DNA from: Crenobacter intestini
Lineage (GTDB): Bacteria; Pseudomonadota; Gammaproteobacteria; Burkholderiales; Chromobacteriaceae
Length of the DNA: 64,000 nt
Assembly: GCF_004919095.1 (NCBI RefSeq)
Contig: NZ_STGJ01000008.1
Coordinates: 33,964-97,963 of the forward strand
Reading direction: 5' to 3'
In this document: piece by piece, positions 1 through 8,765 of the stretch
Layout: each line of letters starts with the position of its first letter
Numbering within the stretch: position 1 is the stretch's first letter
The notes under the pieces: model-generated
The model's input: only the letters and a program-made list of their open reading frames with translations
What the model was told of the DNA's origin: nothing
Databases searched by the model: none
Translations under genes and position numbers: made by a program

Positions 1-132
1 CTAGGTGGGCTTTTTGCTTTGCGCCGCCTTTTTGCTGCATTTCTGCTGCTCTCCTTGCAGCCTGCTGCAAATTTTCCGCCCCTTCCCGCACCGCAGCTTC
101 GCTATACCCACGTCCACCTTTGGAGGATCAGT

Positions 133-228
133 ATGGCAAGCATCATCCGACGGGTTCCTTACCAGTTTCAGGTGATCATTCGCCGCCGGGGCTGCCCCTC
201 ACCAACCCGCATCGTCGAGACGCACGTG
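133..228 (+). pseudogene. 5' remnant of a tyrosine-type integrase
   Basis: An ATG at 133 follows a good ribosome binding site (GGAGG, 122-126). The first ~30 codons (MASIIRRVPYQFQV..., then an arginine-rich segment and a TRIVET stretch) look like the extreme N-terminus of phage or island tyrosine recombinases, which start MASIxxRGPYQ...RRKGxPxxTxTFET. Past about base 226 the resemblance stops, and the frame runs on antisense to the neighbouring regulator gene without any recombinase catalytic residues. I read this as a decayed 5' fragment left by an excised or deleted element. The bases before it (1-132) hold T-rich repeats and no recognisable gene. The identification rests on a short N-terminal match and is moderate. 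Confidence 0.5.
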
Positions 229-266
229 GTCGTTCGAGCGCGGCGTGCCGTCATCCTGTTGCCTTG

Positions 267-1544
<1,278 letters not shown>

Positions 1545-1568
1545 CTTTTGGTCCGGCCTGTCAGTTGA

Positions 1569-1603
1569 CTGCCATTATCCGCCAGTTGTGGCGGTCGTGG
1601 CAG
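1569..1603. promoter_or_regulatory. Candidate upstream activator site (nested inverted repeat)
   Basis: Outer arms CTGCCA (1569-1574) and TGGCAG (1598-1603) enclose inner arms CCGCCA and TGGCGG, giving a two-part dyad about 35 bp long. It lies between the divergent sigma-54 activator gene and the cyd operon, roughly 100 bp upstream of the -12 element at 1689-1693. That is the usual spacing for an enhancer-binding-protein site. Assignment to the neighbouring activator is inference from position. Confidence 0.5.
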
Positions 1604-1676
1604 TGTCATCCGGCGGTGTTTTTCCCTTATGTCATGCAAGCGACTGATTCTCAAGACCGTTTTTATGCATATGTCG

Positions 1677-1693
1677 TTGGCACGCTTATTGTT
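1677..1693 (+). promoter_or_regulatory. Sigma-54 (-24/-12) promoter of the cyd operon
   Basis: TTGGCACGCTTATTGTT matches the RpoN consensus TGGCAC-N5-TTGCW with correct spacing; the only deviation in the core is GT in place of GC at -12. Transcription would start near 1704, leaving a leader of about 180 nt before cydP. A sigma-54 activator gene is divergent from it, and a dyad sits upstream. This is a pattern match by eye, not an experiment. Confidence 0.65.
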
Positions 1694-1737
1694 AAAGGGC
1701 GATGTAATGTGGCGGCGGGAAAGGAAGTCTCGGCCCC

Positions 1738-1754
1738 TGCGACATTGTGTCGCA
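1738..1754. promoter_or_regulatory. Perfect 7-3-7 palindrome in the cyd leader
   Basis: TGCGACA-TTG-TGTCGCA is a perfect inverted repeat about 35 bp downstream of the predicted sigma-54 transcription start. The position fits a repressor operator or a leader hairpin. It matches none of the FNR, Rex, NsrR or ArcA consensus sequences that I know. The remainder of 1545-1882 is unusually AT-rich for this window and shows no other gene. Confidence 0.45.
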
Positions 1755-1882
1755 TACCATTCTGCATTGCGATCATATTAAATGAACCGCGCATTAAACA
1801 TGTTTATTGGGCCTGGTCAAGCTACCAGTGGGTGGCAGTGTTTTTCCTGCTTTGCAATGTGCATTTACAGGGGCGGAGTGTG

Positions 1883-2068
1883 ATGGGCTATAGCGATCGA
1901 AAACTGCGCGACCACCTAGTGCTGGTGGTCGTGGCCAAGCTGCTGGTGCTCGTACTGTTGTGGTGGGCTTTCGTGCGCGATGCGCGCGTCGAAGCCGACA
2001 GTGCCTCCGTCGCGCGCGTGCTGACCGGCGCCGTATCACAACAAGGAGAAATGAATGGCAATCGATAG
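1883..2068 (+). CDS. cydP: Cytochrome bd oxidase small subunit CydP
   Basis: A 61-residue single-pass membrane protein whose stop (TAG 2066-2068) lies 14 nt inside cydA. The pattern of a basic N-terminus (YSDRKLRDH), one hydrophobic helix ending in LWWAFVRD at about 27-34, and a polar tail is that of CydP. CydP is a small subunit found next to cydAB in many proteobacteria and thought to assist cytochrome bd. I chose ATG 1883 because GGGGCGGAG at 1870-1877 is well placed; a GTG one codon upstream is also possible. The frame is open well upstream of 1883, but that part has no family resemblance. First gene of the operon, probably translationally coupled to cydA. Confidence 0.82.
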   Translation: MGYSDRKLRDHLVLVVVAKLLVLVLLWWAFVRDARVEADSASVARVLTGAVSQQGEMNGNR

Positions 2069-3608
2069 CGTGGTCGAGCTGTCGCGGCTGCAGTTCGCGG
2101 CGACGGCGATGTACCACTTCCTGTTCGTGCCGCTGACCCTCGGCATGGTCTGGCTGCTGGTGATCATGGAGTCGGTCTACGTGATGACCGGCAAGCAGGT
2201 GTACAAGGACATGACCCGCTTCTGGGGCAAGCTCTTCGGCATCAACTTCGCGCTCGGGGTGACCACCGGCATCACCCTCGAATTCCAGTTCGGCACCAAC
2301 TGGGCGTATTACTCGCACTACGTCGGCGACATTTTCGGCGCGCCCTTGGCGATCGAGGGCTTGATGGCGTTCTTCCTGGAGTCGACCTTCATCGGCCTGT
2401 TCTTCTTCGGCTGGGACCGGCTGTCGCGCCAGCAGCACCTGCTGGTGACGCTCCTGATGGCGGTGGGCACCAACCTGTCGGCGCTGTGGATCCTGATCGC
2501 CAACGGCTGGATGCAGAACCCGGTCGGTGCCGAGTTCAGCTACCACACCATGCGCATGGAGATGACCGACTTCTGGGCGGTGGTGTTCAACCCGGACGCG
2601 CAGGCCAAGTTCGTGCACACGGTGTCGGCCGGTTACGTGACCGGCGCGATGTTCGTGCTGGCCGTCTCCAGCTGGTATCTGCTCAAGGGGCGCGACACCG
2701 AGTTCGCCAAGAAGAGCTTCCACATCGCGGCGGCCTTCGGCTTCGCCAGCGTGTGCTCGGTGATCGTGCTGGGCGACGAGTCGGGTTATACGGTGGGCGA
2801 GGCGCAGCAGACCAAGCTCGCGGCGATGGAGGCGATGTGGCACACCGAGCCCGCGCCGGCGTCGTTCAACCTGGTCGCGTGGCCGAACGAGGCCGAGATG
2901 AAAAACGACTGGGCGATCGAGATCCCGTGGGTGATGGGCATCATCGGCACCCGCTCGCTGGATAAAGAGATCCCGGGCATCCACGAGATCGTCGGGAAGA
3001 ACGCGCGGCGCATCGAGTCGGGCATCCACGCGGTGAAGGCGCTCGAGGCGCTGCGCGCCAACCGCAGCGACGCCGCGGCGCTCGCGCGCTTTGAGGCGCA
3101 CAAGGCCGACCTGGGCTTCGGCCTGTTGCTGAAGAAGTACACCACGGATGTCGCGCAGGCGACGCCGGCGATGGTCGCGCAGGCCGCACGCGACACCATC
3201 CCCAGGGTGGCGCCGATGTTCTGGGCGTTCCGAGCGATGGTGGGGCTGGGCTTGTGGATGCTCGCGCTGTTCGGCTCGGCGCTGTGGTTCTCGGTCAAGG
3301 GCTGTTTCGACCGCCGGCGCTGGCTGCTGAAGGCCGCGCTCTACAGCCTGCCCGCGCCGTGGCTCGCGTGCGAGGTCGGCTGGTTCGTCGCCGAATACGG
3401 CCGCCAGCCGTGGACGATCTACGGCGTGCTGCCGACCCACCTGTCGGTGTCGACGCTGTCGGTCGAGTCGCTGTACGGCTCGCTGGCGGGCTTTGTCGGC
3501 TTCTACACGGTGCTGCTGATCGTCGAGGTCTACCTGATGGTGAAATTCGCGCGGCAAGGGCCGGGCAGCCTGGGCACCGGCCGTTACGCCAACGAAGCGG
3601 CGCACTGA
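2055..3608 (+). CDS. cydA: Cytochrome bd ubiquinol oxidase subunit I
   Basis: Haem-bearing subunit of the high-affinity quinol oxidase that reduces O2 to water in the inner membrane. It has 517 residues, close to E. coli CydA (522). The expected haem ligands are visible: His21 (b595), His188 (b558, in [10 protein letters not shown]) and a Met in the FRAMVG segment. The conserved acidic pair lies near Glu101 and Glu109, and the GRQPW quinol motif is near the C-terminus. The long periplasmic Q-loop ending GFGLLLKKY makes this the long-Q-loop type. The start ATG 2055 follows AAGGAG at 2043-2048. It overlaps cydP and is followed by cydB after 10 nt. Confidence 0.97.
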   Translation: MAIDSVVELSRLQFAATAMYHFLFVPLTLGMVWLLVIMESVYVMTGKQVYKDMTRFWGKLFGINFALGVTTGITLEFQFGTNWAYYSHYVGDIFGAPLAIEGLMAFFLESTFIGLFFFGWDRLSRQQHLLVTLLMAVGTNLSALWILIANGWMQNPVGAEFSYHTMRMEMTDFWAVVFNPDAQAKFVHTVSAGYVTGAMFVLAVSSWYLLKGRDTEFAKKSFHIAAAFGFASVCSVIVLGDESGYTVGEAQQTKLAAMEAMWHTEPAPASFNLVAWPNEAEMKNDWAIEIPWVMGIIGTRSLDKEIPGIHEIVGKNARRIESGIHAVKALEALRANRSDAAALARFEAHKADLGFGLLLKKYTTDVAQATPAMVAQAARDTIPRVAPMFWAFRAMVGLGLWMLALFGSALWFSVKGCFDRRRWLLKAALYSLPAPWLACEVGWFVAEYGRQPWTIYGVLPTHLSVSTLSVESLYGSLAGFVGFYTVLLIVEVYLMVKFARQGPGSLGTGRYANEAAH

Positions 3609-3618
3609 GGGAATACAT

Positions 3619-4764
3619 ATGGAACTGATTGACTACCCGACGCTGAAACTGCTGTGGTGGCTGCTGGTCGGCGTGCTATTGGTCGGCTTTGCCGTGATGG
3701 ACGGGCACGACATGGGGGTGGGCACGTTGCTGCCCTTTGTCGGGCGCAGCGACATCGAGCGGCGCGTCATCATCAACACGGTCGGCCCGCACTGGGATGG
3801 CAACCAGGTGTGGTTCATCACCGGCGGCGGCGCGATCTTCGCCGCGTGGCCGCTGGTGTACGCGACCGCGTTCTCGGGCTTTTACTGGGCCATGCTCTTG
3901 GTGCTGTGGGCGCTGTTCTTCCGGCCGGTCGGCTTCGACTACCGCAGCAAGATCGACAACCCGCGCTGGCGCTCGACCTGGGACTGGGGGCTGTTCATCG
4001 GTGGCTTCGTGCCGCCGGTGGTGTTCGGCATCGCCTTTGGCAACCTGCTGCAGGGCGTGCCGTTCCGCTTCGATGCCAACCTGGTGCCTTACTACGAAGG
4101 CAGCTTCTGGCAGTTGCTCAACCCGTTCGGCTTGCTGTGCGGCGTGGTGTCGAGCGCGATGATCACCTGCCACGGCGCGGTCTACCTTGCGCACCGCACC
4201 GAGGGCGTGATCCAGGCGCGCGCCGCGCGCTGGGCGCAAGCGTGTGCGCTTGTCGTGCTTGCCGCGTTCAGCGTCGCCGGGCTGTGGCTTGCACGCGGCA
4301 TCGACGGCTACGTGATCACCTCGGCGGTCGATGCGGCCGCCTTGCCCGACCCGTTGGCCAAGACCGTCGTCGTGGCGCCGGGCGCGTGGCTCGCCAACTA
4401 CGCGCGCACCCCGGCGGCCATGCTGGTGCCGGCCGCGGGCTACCTGGGCTTCGTCCTCGCGCTCCTGCTGGTGCGCGGCGGGCGCACCTTCGCGGCGTTC
4501 TGGTGCTCGGCGCTGGGGATGGCCGGCGTGATCGGCGCCGCGGCGGTGTCGATGTTCCCGTTCGTGATGCCGTCCAGCCTCGCGCCGGATGCCAGCCTGA
4601 CGGTGTGGGACAGCGTCTCCAGCCACCGCACGCTGTTCATCATGCTGGTCGCGACGCTGGTCTTCATACCCATCATCATCCTCTACACGCGCTGGGCGTA
4701 CAGCGTGATGCGCGGCAAGGTGACCGCCGCGTACGTGAAGGAAAACAGCCATAGCGCGTACTGA
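3619..4764 (+). CDS. cydB: Cytochrome bd ubiquinol oxidase subunit II
   Basis: Second large subunit of the bd oxidase, with 381 residues and eight to nine hydrophobic segments. The typical N-terminus is present (LLWWLLVGVLLVGFAVMDGHDMG), followed by the conserved TVGPHWDGNQVW block and the FRPVGFDYR loop. The FRPVGF/DGHD pattern is that of the CydB family, in which these residues line the proton path and contact CydA. It starts 10 nt after cydA and is followed by cydX after 17 nt. Nothing unusual is seen. Confidence 0.97.
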   Translation: MELIDYPTLKLLWWLLVGVLLVGFAVMDGHDMGVGTLLPFVGRSDIERRVIINTVGPHWDGNQVWFITGGGAIFAAWPLVYATAFSGFYWAMLLVLWALFFRPVGFDYRSKIDNPRWRSTWDWGLFIGGFVPPVVFGIAFGNLLQGVPFRFDANLVPYYEGSFWQLLNPFGLLCGVVSSAMITCHGAVYLAHRTEGVIQARAARWAQACALVVLAAFSVAGLWLARGIDGYVITSAVDAAALPDPLAKTVVVAPGAWLANYARTPAAMLVPAAGYLGFVLALLLVRGGRTFAAFWCSALGMAGVIGAAAVSMFPFVMPSSLAPDASLTVWDSVSSHRTLFIMLVATLVFIPIIILYTRWAYSVMRGKVTAAYVKENSHSAY

Positions 4765-4781
4765 GCGCGGAAAGGAAAACC

Positions 4782-4913
4782 ATGTGGTATTTCGCCTGGA
4801 CGCTGGGCATCGGCTTTGCCGTGCTGCTCGCCATCCTCAACGCGATGTGGGGCGAGAACGAGGACGCGCGCGCCGCTTCGCTCGGCCACCCGCTGCGCCG
4901 TCACGATGACTGA
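4782..4913 (+). CDS. cydX: Cytochrome bd oxidase accessory subunit CydX
   Basis: A 43-residue single-helix protein beginning MWYFAWTLGIGFAVLLAILN and followed by AMWGENEDA. This is the hallmark of CydX/YbgT, the small subunit that stabilises the haems of cytochrome bd. It is preceded by AAAGGAAAA at 4771-4779, lies 17 nt after cydB, and its last codons overlap ybgE by 8 nt. The charged tail (RHDD) is unremarkable. Confidence 0.93.
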   Translation: MWYFAWTLGIGFAVLLAILNAMWGENEDARAASLGHPLRRHDD

Positions 4914-5169
4914 AGGCAAGTCCGGTTGCAGCGTGCCGCTCTTGCTGGTGGGGCTCGCGCTGATGCTCGGCCTCACCATCAACCCGGCGCTGCTCGCGGA
5001 TGGCGACGGGCGCGCCGACCACCTAGCCGCGCTGGCCGCCTTCTGGGCGATGAGCGCAGCCTTCGTGCGCGGGGTCGGCTTCGTGCCGTTCAACCGGCTG
5101 GCGCGCCTGCTGCTGGGTGCGCCGGCGGTCCTGCTGTTCCTGGCGCTGGCGCTCGCGCGGCTGCTGTAG
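4906..5169 (+). CDS. ybgE: Cyd operon protein YbgE
   Basis: An 87-residue membrane protein with about three hydrophobic stretches and a conserved-looking SAAFVRGVGFVP segment in the middle. YbgE-type proteins sit at the end of cyd operons; their role is not established. I chose ATG 4906 because it is the last in-frame ATG before the first membrane segment and overlaps the end of cydX by 8 nt, as in other cyd operons. It ends TAG (5167-5169), 41 nt before a terminator hairpin. Confidence 0.78.
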   Translation: MTEGKSGCSVPLLLVGLALMLGLTINPALLADGDGRADHLAALAAFWAMSAAFVRGVGFVPFNRLARLLLGAPAVLLFLALALARLL

Positions 5170-5210
5170 CGCCGCCTGATCGGCGCACGCCGCGCACGAA
5201 GCACCCGCAG

Positions 5211-5232
5211 CCGGCCGCAAGGCCGGTTTTTT
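5211..5232 (+). terminator. Rho-independent terminator of the cyd operon
   Basis: A perfect stem CCGGCC-GCAA-GGCCGG with a GNRA-type loop is followed at once by six T. It lies 41 nt after ybgE and upstream of the frd promoter, closing the cydPABX-ybgE transcript. Confidence 0.88.
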
Positions 5233-5254
5233 GCGCCGGGTAGCCGGCGCACTG

Positions 5255-5296
5255 TTGACCGGTGTCAACGGTTGGCCGGCCGCCGTTTGCTAGATT
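5255..5296 (+). promoter_or_regulatory. FNR-type site and extended -10 promoter of frdABCD
   Basis: TTGACCGGTGTCAA (5255-5268) is a perfect palindrome matching the FNR/Anr half-site pattern TTGAT-N4-ATCAA with C/G at the inner position. An extended -10 (TGCTAGATT; hexamer TAGATT at 5291-5296) follows. If transcription starts at about 5303, the site is centred at -41.5, the class II FNR position. This predicts oxygen-repressed, FNR-activated transcription of the downstream fumarate reductase genes. Confidence 0.75.
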
Positions 5297-5364
5297 CAGC
5301 CTGAGGGTCGTGCCGCCGCGCGCTGTTTGCGCGGCCAGGTCCGCACAAAAACGGAGGGAGCAGC

Positions 5365-7149
5365 GTGCAAGTATTCAAGGCCGACGTGGTGATCGTCGGC
5401 GCCGGCGGTGCCGGGCTCAGGGCGGCGATCGCCGCGGCAGAGGTTGACCCGGCGCAGACCATCGCGCTGGTGTCCAAGGTCTACCCGATGCGCAGCCACA
5501 CGGTGGCGGCCGAGGGCGGGTCGGCCGGCGTCGTGCAGGCGCACGACAGCTTCGACCACCACTTTGCCGACACCGTCACCGGCGGCGACTGGCTGTGCGA
5601 GCAGGACGTGGTCGACGAGTTCGTGCGCGAGTGCCCGCGCGAGATGGTGCAGCTCGAGCACTGGGGCTGCCCGTGGAGCCGCAAGGCGGACGGCCACGTC
5701 AACGTGCGTGCGTTTGGCGGCATGAAGATCGAGCGCACCTGGTTCGCCGCCGACAAAACCGGCTTCCATATCCTGCACACGCTGTTCCAGACCTCGCTGC
5801 GCTACCCGGCGATCCGCCGCTTCGACGAATATTTCCTGGTCGACCTGGTCGTCGACGAGGGGCGCGCCGCCGGCGTGCTGGTGGTCGAGATCGCCAGCGG
5901 CGAGTTCACGCTGATCGAGGCCGGCGCGGTGGTGTTCGCCACCGGCGGCGCCGGGCGGGTGTTCCGCGAGAACACCAACGGCGGCATCGTCACCGGCGAC
6001 GGCATGGCGGTTGCCTACCGGCACGGCGTGCCGCTGCGCGACATGGAGTTCGTGCAGTACCACCCGACCTGCATGCCGGGCACCGGCCTGCTGTTCACCG
6101 AGGCGTGCCGCGGCGAGGGCGGCTTGCTGGTCAACCGTGACGGCTACCGCTACTTGCAGGACTACGGCCTGGGGCCGGCCGAGGACAAGCCGCGCAACAA
6201 GTATATGGAACTGGGGCCGCGCGACCGGCTGAGCCAGGCGTTCTGGCACGAGATGCAGAAGGGCCGCACCATCGACGGCCGTTACGGGCCGGTGGTGCAC
6301 CTCGACTTGCGCCACCTGGGAGAGGCGAGGCTGCACGAGCGGCTGCCGCAGATCTGCGAGCTGGCCCGCGAATTCATGGGCATCGACCCTGCGCGCGAGC
6401 CGATCCCGGTGCGCCCGGCGGTGCACTACACCATGGGCGGCATCCTGGTCGACGGCGGCTGCGCGTCGCCGATGCCGGGTCTCTATGCCGCCGGCGAGTG
6501 TTCGAGCGTCGGCATCCACGGCGCCAACCGGCTAGGGTCGAACTCGCTGGCCGAGCTGTCGGTGTTCGGCAGGCGCGCCGGCGAGGCGGCGACGCGCCAT
6601 GCGCGCGAGGTCAAACGCGCCGACAGTGCCCGTCTGCTGCAACGGGCGGAAGAAGCCGCCAGGCCGGCCCGTGCGCTGCTGGCAAGCGAAGGCAGCGAGC
6701 GCATCGCCGATATCCGCCGCGAGATGGCTGCCACCATGGAAGAGGGTTGCGGCATCTACCGAACCGGGGAGCGGATGCAGGCGACCTGCGACAAGCTCGC
6801 CGAACTGGCCGAGCGCTATACGCGGGTGTGCCTGACCGACCGCTCGAGCGTGTGGAACAGCGAATGGCTGCTGGCGATCGAGCTGGGCTACCAGCTGGAC
6901 GTCGCGCGCGCGATGGCGCATTCGGCCTTGCTCAGGCGCGAGTCGCGCGGCGCGCACCAGCGCCTGGACGGCTTTGAGGCGCGCGACGACGTGAATTTCC
7001 TCAAGCATACGCTCTCGACGCGCGCGGACGATGGCGTGCCGCAGATCGCTTATCAGGACGTGAAGATCACCCGCTCGCCGCCGGCGGTGCGCGCCTACGG
7101 CGCCGCGCAGCACGCGGCGGAGCAGGCCGCGAAGGGAGGGGCGGCATGA
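5365..7149 (+). CDS. frdA: Fumarate reductase flavoprotein subunit
   Basis: Catalytic FAD subunit of quinol:fumarate reductase, which reduces fumarate to succinate during anaerobic respiration. It has 594 residues (E. coli FrdA 602). The Rossmann motif VGAGGAG is near 11-17, and the covalent-FAD histidine is His45 in SHTVAAEGG. The substrate segments QYHPT, RGEGG and VHYTMGGI are all present. The start is GTG 5365 behind a strong GGAGGGAG at 5352-5359. The partners frdB, frdC and frdD follow with 4-nt overlaps, and the dedicated FrdC/FrdD anchors favour fumarate reductase over succinate dehydrogenase. Confidence 0.95.
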   Translation: MQVFKADVVIVGAGGAGLRAAIAAAEVDPAQTIALVSKVYPMRSHTVAAEGGSAGVVQAHDSFDHHFADTVTGGDWLCEQDVVDEFVRECPREMVQLEHWGCPWSRKADGHVNVRAFGGMKIERTWFAADKTGFHILHTLFQTSLRYPAIRRFDEYFLVDLVVDEGRAAGVLVVEIASGEFTLIEAGAVVFATGGAGRVFRENTNGGIVTGDGMAVAYRHGVPLRDMEFVQYHPTCMPGTGLLFTEACRGEGGLLVNRDGYRYLQDYGLGPAEDKPRNKYMELGPRDRLSQAFWHEMQKGRTIDGRYGPVVHLDLRHLGEARLHERLPQICELAREFMGIDPAREPIPVRPAVHYTMGGILVDGGCASPMPGLYAAGECSSVGIHGANRLGSNSLAELSVFGRRAGEAATRHAREVKRADSARLLQRAEEAARPARALLASEGSERIADIRREMAATMEEGCGIYRTGERMQATCDKLAELAERYTRVCLTDRSSVWNSEWLLAIELGYQLDVARAMAHSALLRRESRGAHQRLDGFEARDDVNFLKHTLSTRADDGVPQIAYQDVKITRSPPAVRAYGAAQHAAEQAAKGGAA

Positions 7150-7901
7150 CGGAAAAAATGAAGACGATCGCGGTATTGCGCTACCGGCCCGAACAGGACG
7201 ACACGCCGGTGTGGCAGGAATACGCTGTGCCGTACGGCGACGACACCTCGGTGCTTGCCGCGCTCAATTACATCAAGGACGAGCTCGACGGCACGCTGAG
7301 TTTCCGCTGGTCTTGCCGGCAGGCGATCTGCGGCAGCTGCGGCATGATGATAGGCGGCAAGCCGCAGCTCGCGTGCAAGGCCTTCCTGCGCGACTACCCC
7401 GAGCGGGTGACGGTCGAGGCGCTCGCGCACTTCCCGATCGAGCGCGACCTGGTGGTGGTGATGGACGGCTTCATCGACAAGCTCGAGAAGGTCAAACCCT
7501 ACCTGATCCCGCGCGAGAAGCGCTCGCCGGACGAGGGCGAGTACCTGCAGACGCCCGAGGAGATGGATCTCTACGCGCAGTTCGCTGGCTGCATCAACTG
7601 CGGGCTCTGCTACGCGGCGTGCCCGCAGGTCGGCCTCAATCCGGACTTCCTCGGCCCCGGTGCGATCGCACTGCTGCAGCGCTACAACCTAGACAGCCGC
7701 GACGGCGGTACCGACGAGCGGATGGCGCTGATCAACGCCGAGCTTGGCGTGTTCAACTGCACCGCGGTCGGCTTCTGCTCCGAGGTGTGCCCGAAGATGG
7801 TCGACCCGGCGAACGCGGTCAACGTCAACAAGATGAACAGCGCGCGCGACTACTTCTTCCGTTTCCTGCGCCCGTCGCCCAAGCAAGGAGGCTGCCGATG
7901 A
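7146..7901 (+). CDS. frdB: Fumarate reductase iron-sulfur subunit
   Basis: Electron-transfer subunit linking the membrane quinol site to FrdA. It has 251 residues. The N-terminal plant-type ferredoxin domain has CRQAICGSCG for the [2Fe-2S] cluster. The C-terminal domain carries CINCGLCYAACP and CTAVGFCSEVCP for the [4Fe-4S] and [3Fe-4S] centres. The ATG overlaps the frdA stop by 4 nt (ATGA), and the gene overlaps frdC the same way. All cluster ligands are present. Confidence 0.95.
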   Translation: MTEKMKTIAVLRYRPEQDDTPVWQEYAVPYGDDTSVLAALNYIKDELDGTLSFRWSCRQAICGSCGMMIGGKPQLACKAFLRDYPERVTVEALAHFPIERDLVVVMDGFIDKLEKVKPYLIPREKRSPDEGEYLQTPEEMDLYAQFAGCINCGLCYAACPQVGLNPDFLGPGAIALLQRYNLDSRDGGTDERMALINAELGVFNCTAVGFCSEVCPKMVDPANAVNVNKMNSARDYFFRFLRPSPKQGGCR

Positions 7902-8308
7902 GTAAACGCAGGCCTTATGTCCGGCCCATGGACGGCTGGTTCAAGCGCGACCCGTTCTTTATCGAGTATATGGCGCACGAGGGGACGGCCGTTTTCGTGT
8001 GGCTGTTCGCGCTTGAGATGCTGGCGGGCCTCTGGGCGCTCGCCGCGGGCGAGGCGGCGTGGGCGGGTTTTGCCGCTTGGCTTGCCTCGCTGCCGGGGCT
8101 GGTCGTCAACGCGCTGATCCTCGCGATGCTGCTCTACCACGGCGTGAGCTGGTTCCTGATCATGCCGCGCACGCTGCCGCCTGTGCGGGTAGGCGGGCGC
8201 CGGGTGGCGGGCTCGACCATCAGCGCGGTCGGCCTCGCGTCGATGCTGGTTGCCAGCGTCGCGGTGGTCGGCTTTTTCTGTTTGCTGGCGAACGGGGGGC
8301 AGGGATGA
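7898..8308 (+). CDS. frdC: Fumarate reductase membrane anchor FrdC
   Basis: A 136-residue protein with three hydrophobic helices, beginning MSKRRPYVRPMDGWFKRDPF. The RPYVR...WW/WF-K start resembles E. coli FrdC, one of two small anchors holding FrdAB on the inner face of the membrane and helping to form the quinol site. The start is ATG 7898, in an ATGA overlap with frdB, with AAGGAGG at 7885-7891. The gene overlaps frdD by 4 nt. Confidence 0.88.
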   Translation: MSKRRPYVRPMDGWFKRDPFFIEYMAHEGTAVFVWLFALEMLAGLWALAAGEAAWAGFAAWLASLPGLVVNALILAMLLYHGVSWFLIMPRTLPPVRVGGRRVAGSTISAVGLASMLVASVAVVGFFCLLANGGQG

Positions 8309-8670
8309 GCGATCGACTCAAACGCAGCAACGAGCCGGTGTTCTGGCTGCTGTTCGGCGCGGGCGGCATGCTCGCGGCGCTGATCGGCGCAGCACTGGTG
8401 TTCGTGCTGGTGTTCGCGGTGCCGCTGGGGCTGATGCCGGCTGAGGCACTCTCTTACGCGTCGGCCCGTGCCTTCGCCGAAAACGCTCTGGGCAAGGTCT
8501 TCCTCTTTGTGGTGGTGTCGCTGTTTTTCTGGCACGCGGTGCACCGCATCTTCCACAGCCTGCACGATCTCGGCATCCATGCGGGCCGTGGCGCACGGTT
8601 GCTGGTGTACGGCAGCGCGCTGGCCGGGACCCTGGCCGTGGTGCTCGCCCTTGCACTGATCGGCGCCTGA
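8305..8670 (+). CDS. frdD: Fumarate reductase membrane anchor FrdD
   Basis: A 121-residue three-helix membrane protein. The N-terminal KRSNEPVFWLLFGAGG and the HAVHRIFHSLHDLGIH segment near 85-100 match the FrdD family; these histidines lie near the quinol site in E. coli. The start is ATG 8305 in an ATGA overlap with frdC, and an AGGG lies just upstream. It is the last gene of the frd operon, followed by a strong hairpin terminator. Confidence 0.88.
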   Translation: MSDRLKRSNEPVFWLLFGAGGMLAALIGAALVFVLVFAVPLGLMPAEALSYASARAFAENALGKVFLFVVVSLFFWHAVHRIFHSLHDLGIHAGRGARLLVYGSALAGTLAVVLALALIGA

Positions 8671-8683
8671 TCCTGAACGAGGC

Positions 8684-8725
8684 TGTCCTCGCTTGAGCAA
8701 AATCAAGCGAGGACATGCTTTTTTT
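8684..8725 (+). terminator. Rho-independent terminator of frdABCD
   Basis: A perfect 13-bp stem (TGTCCTCGCTTGA with its complement at 8703-8715) encloses a 6-nt loop and is followed by TGC and seven T. It separates frdABCD from dcuC, so dcuC must have its own promoter or rely on read-through. Confidence 0.9.
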
Positions 8726-8765
8726 GATAGAGTTCGTCGGTAATTCGTCAAACATGGAATAACCG

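Noticed and set aside
1-132. A tRNA or attachment site at the left edge
   Set aside because: The T-rich repeats do not fold into a tRNA 3' half, and no CCA end or second att copy is visible.
1794-3605. A ~600-codon open frame antisense to cydA
   Set aside because: Low-complexity basic product, opposite strand of a certain gene; no start signals or known domain.
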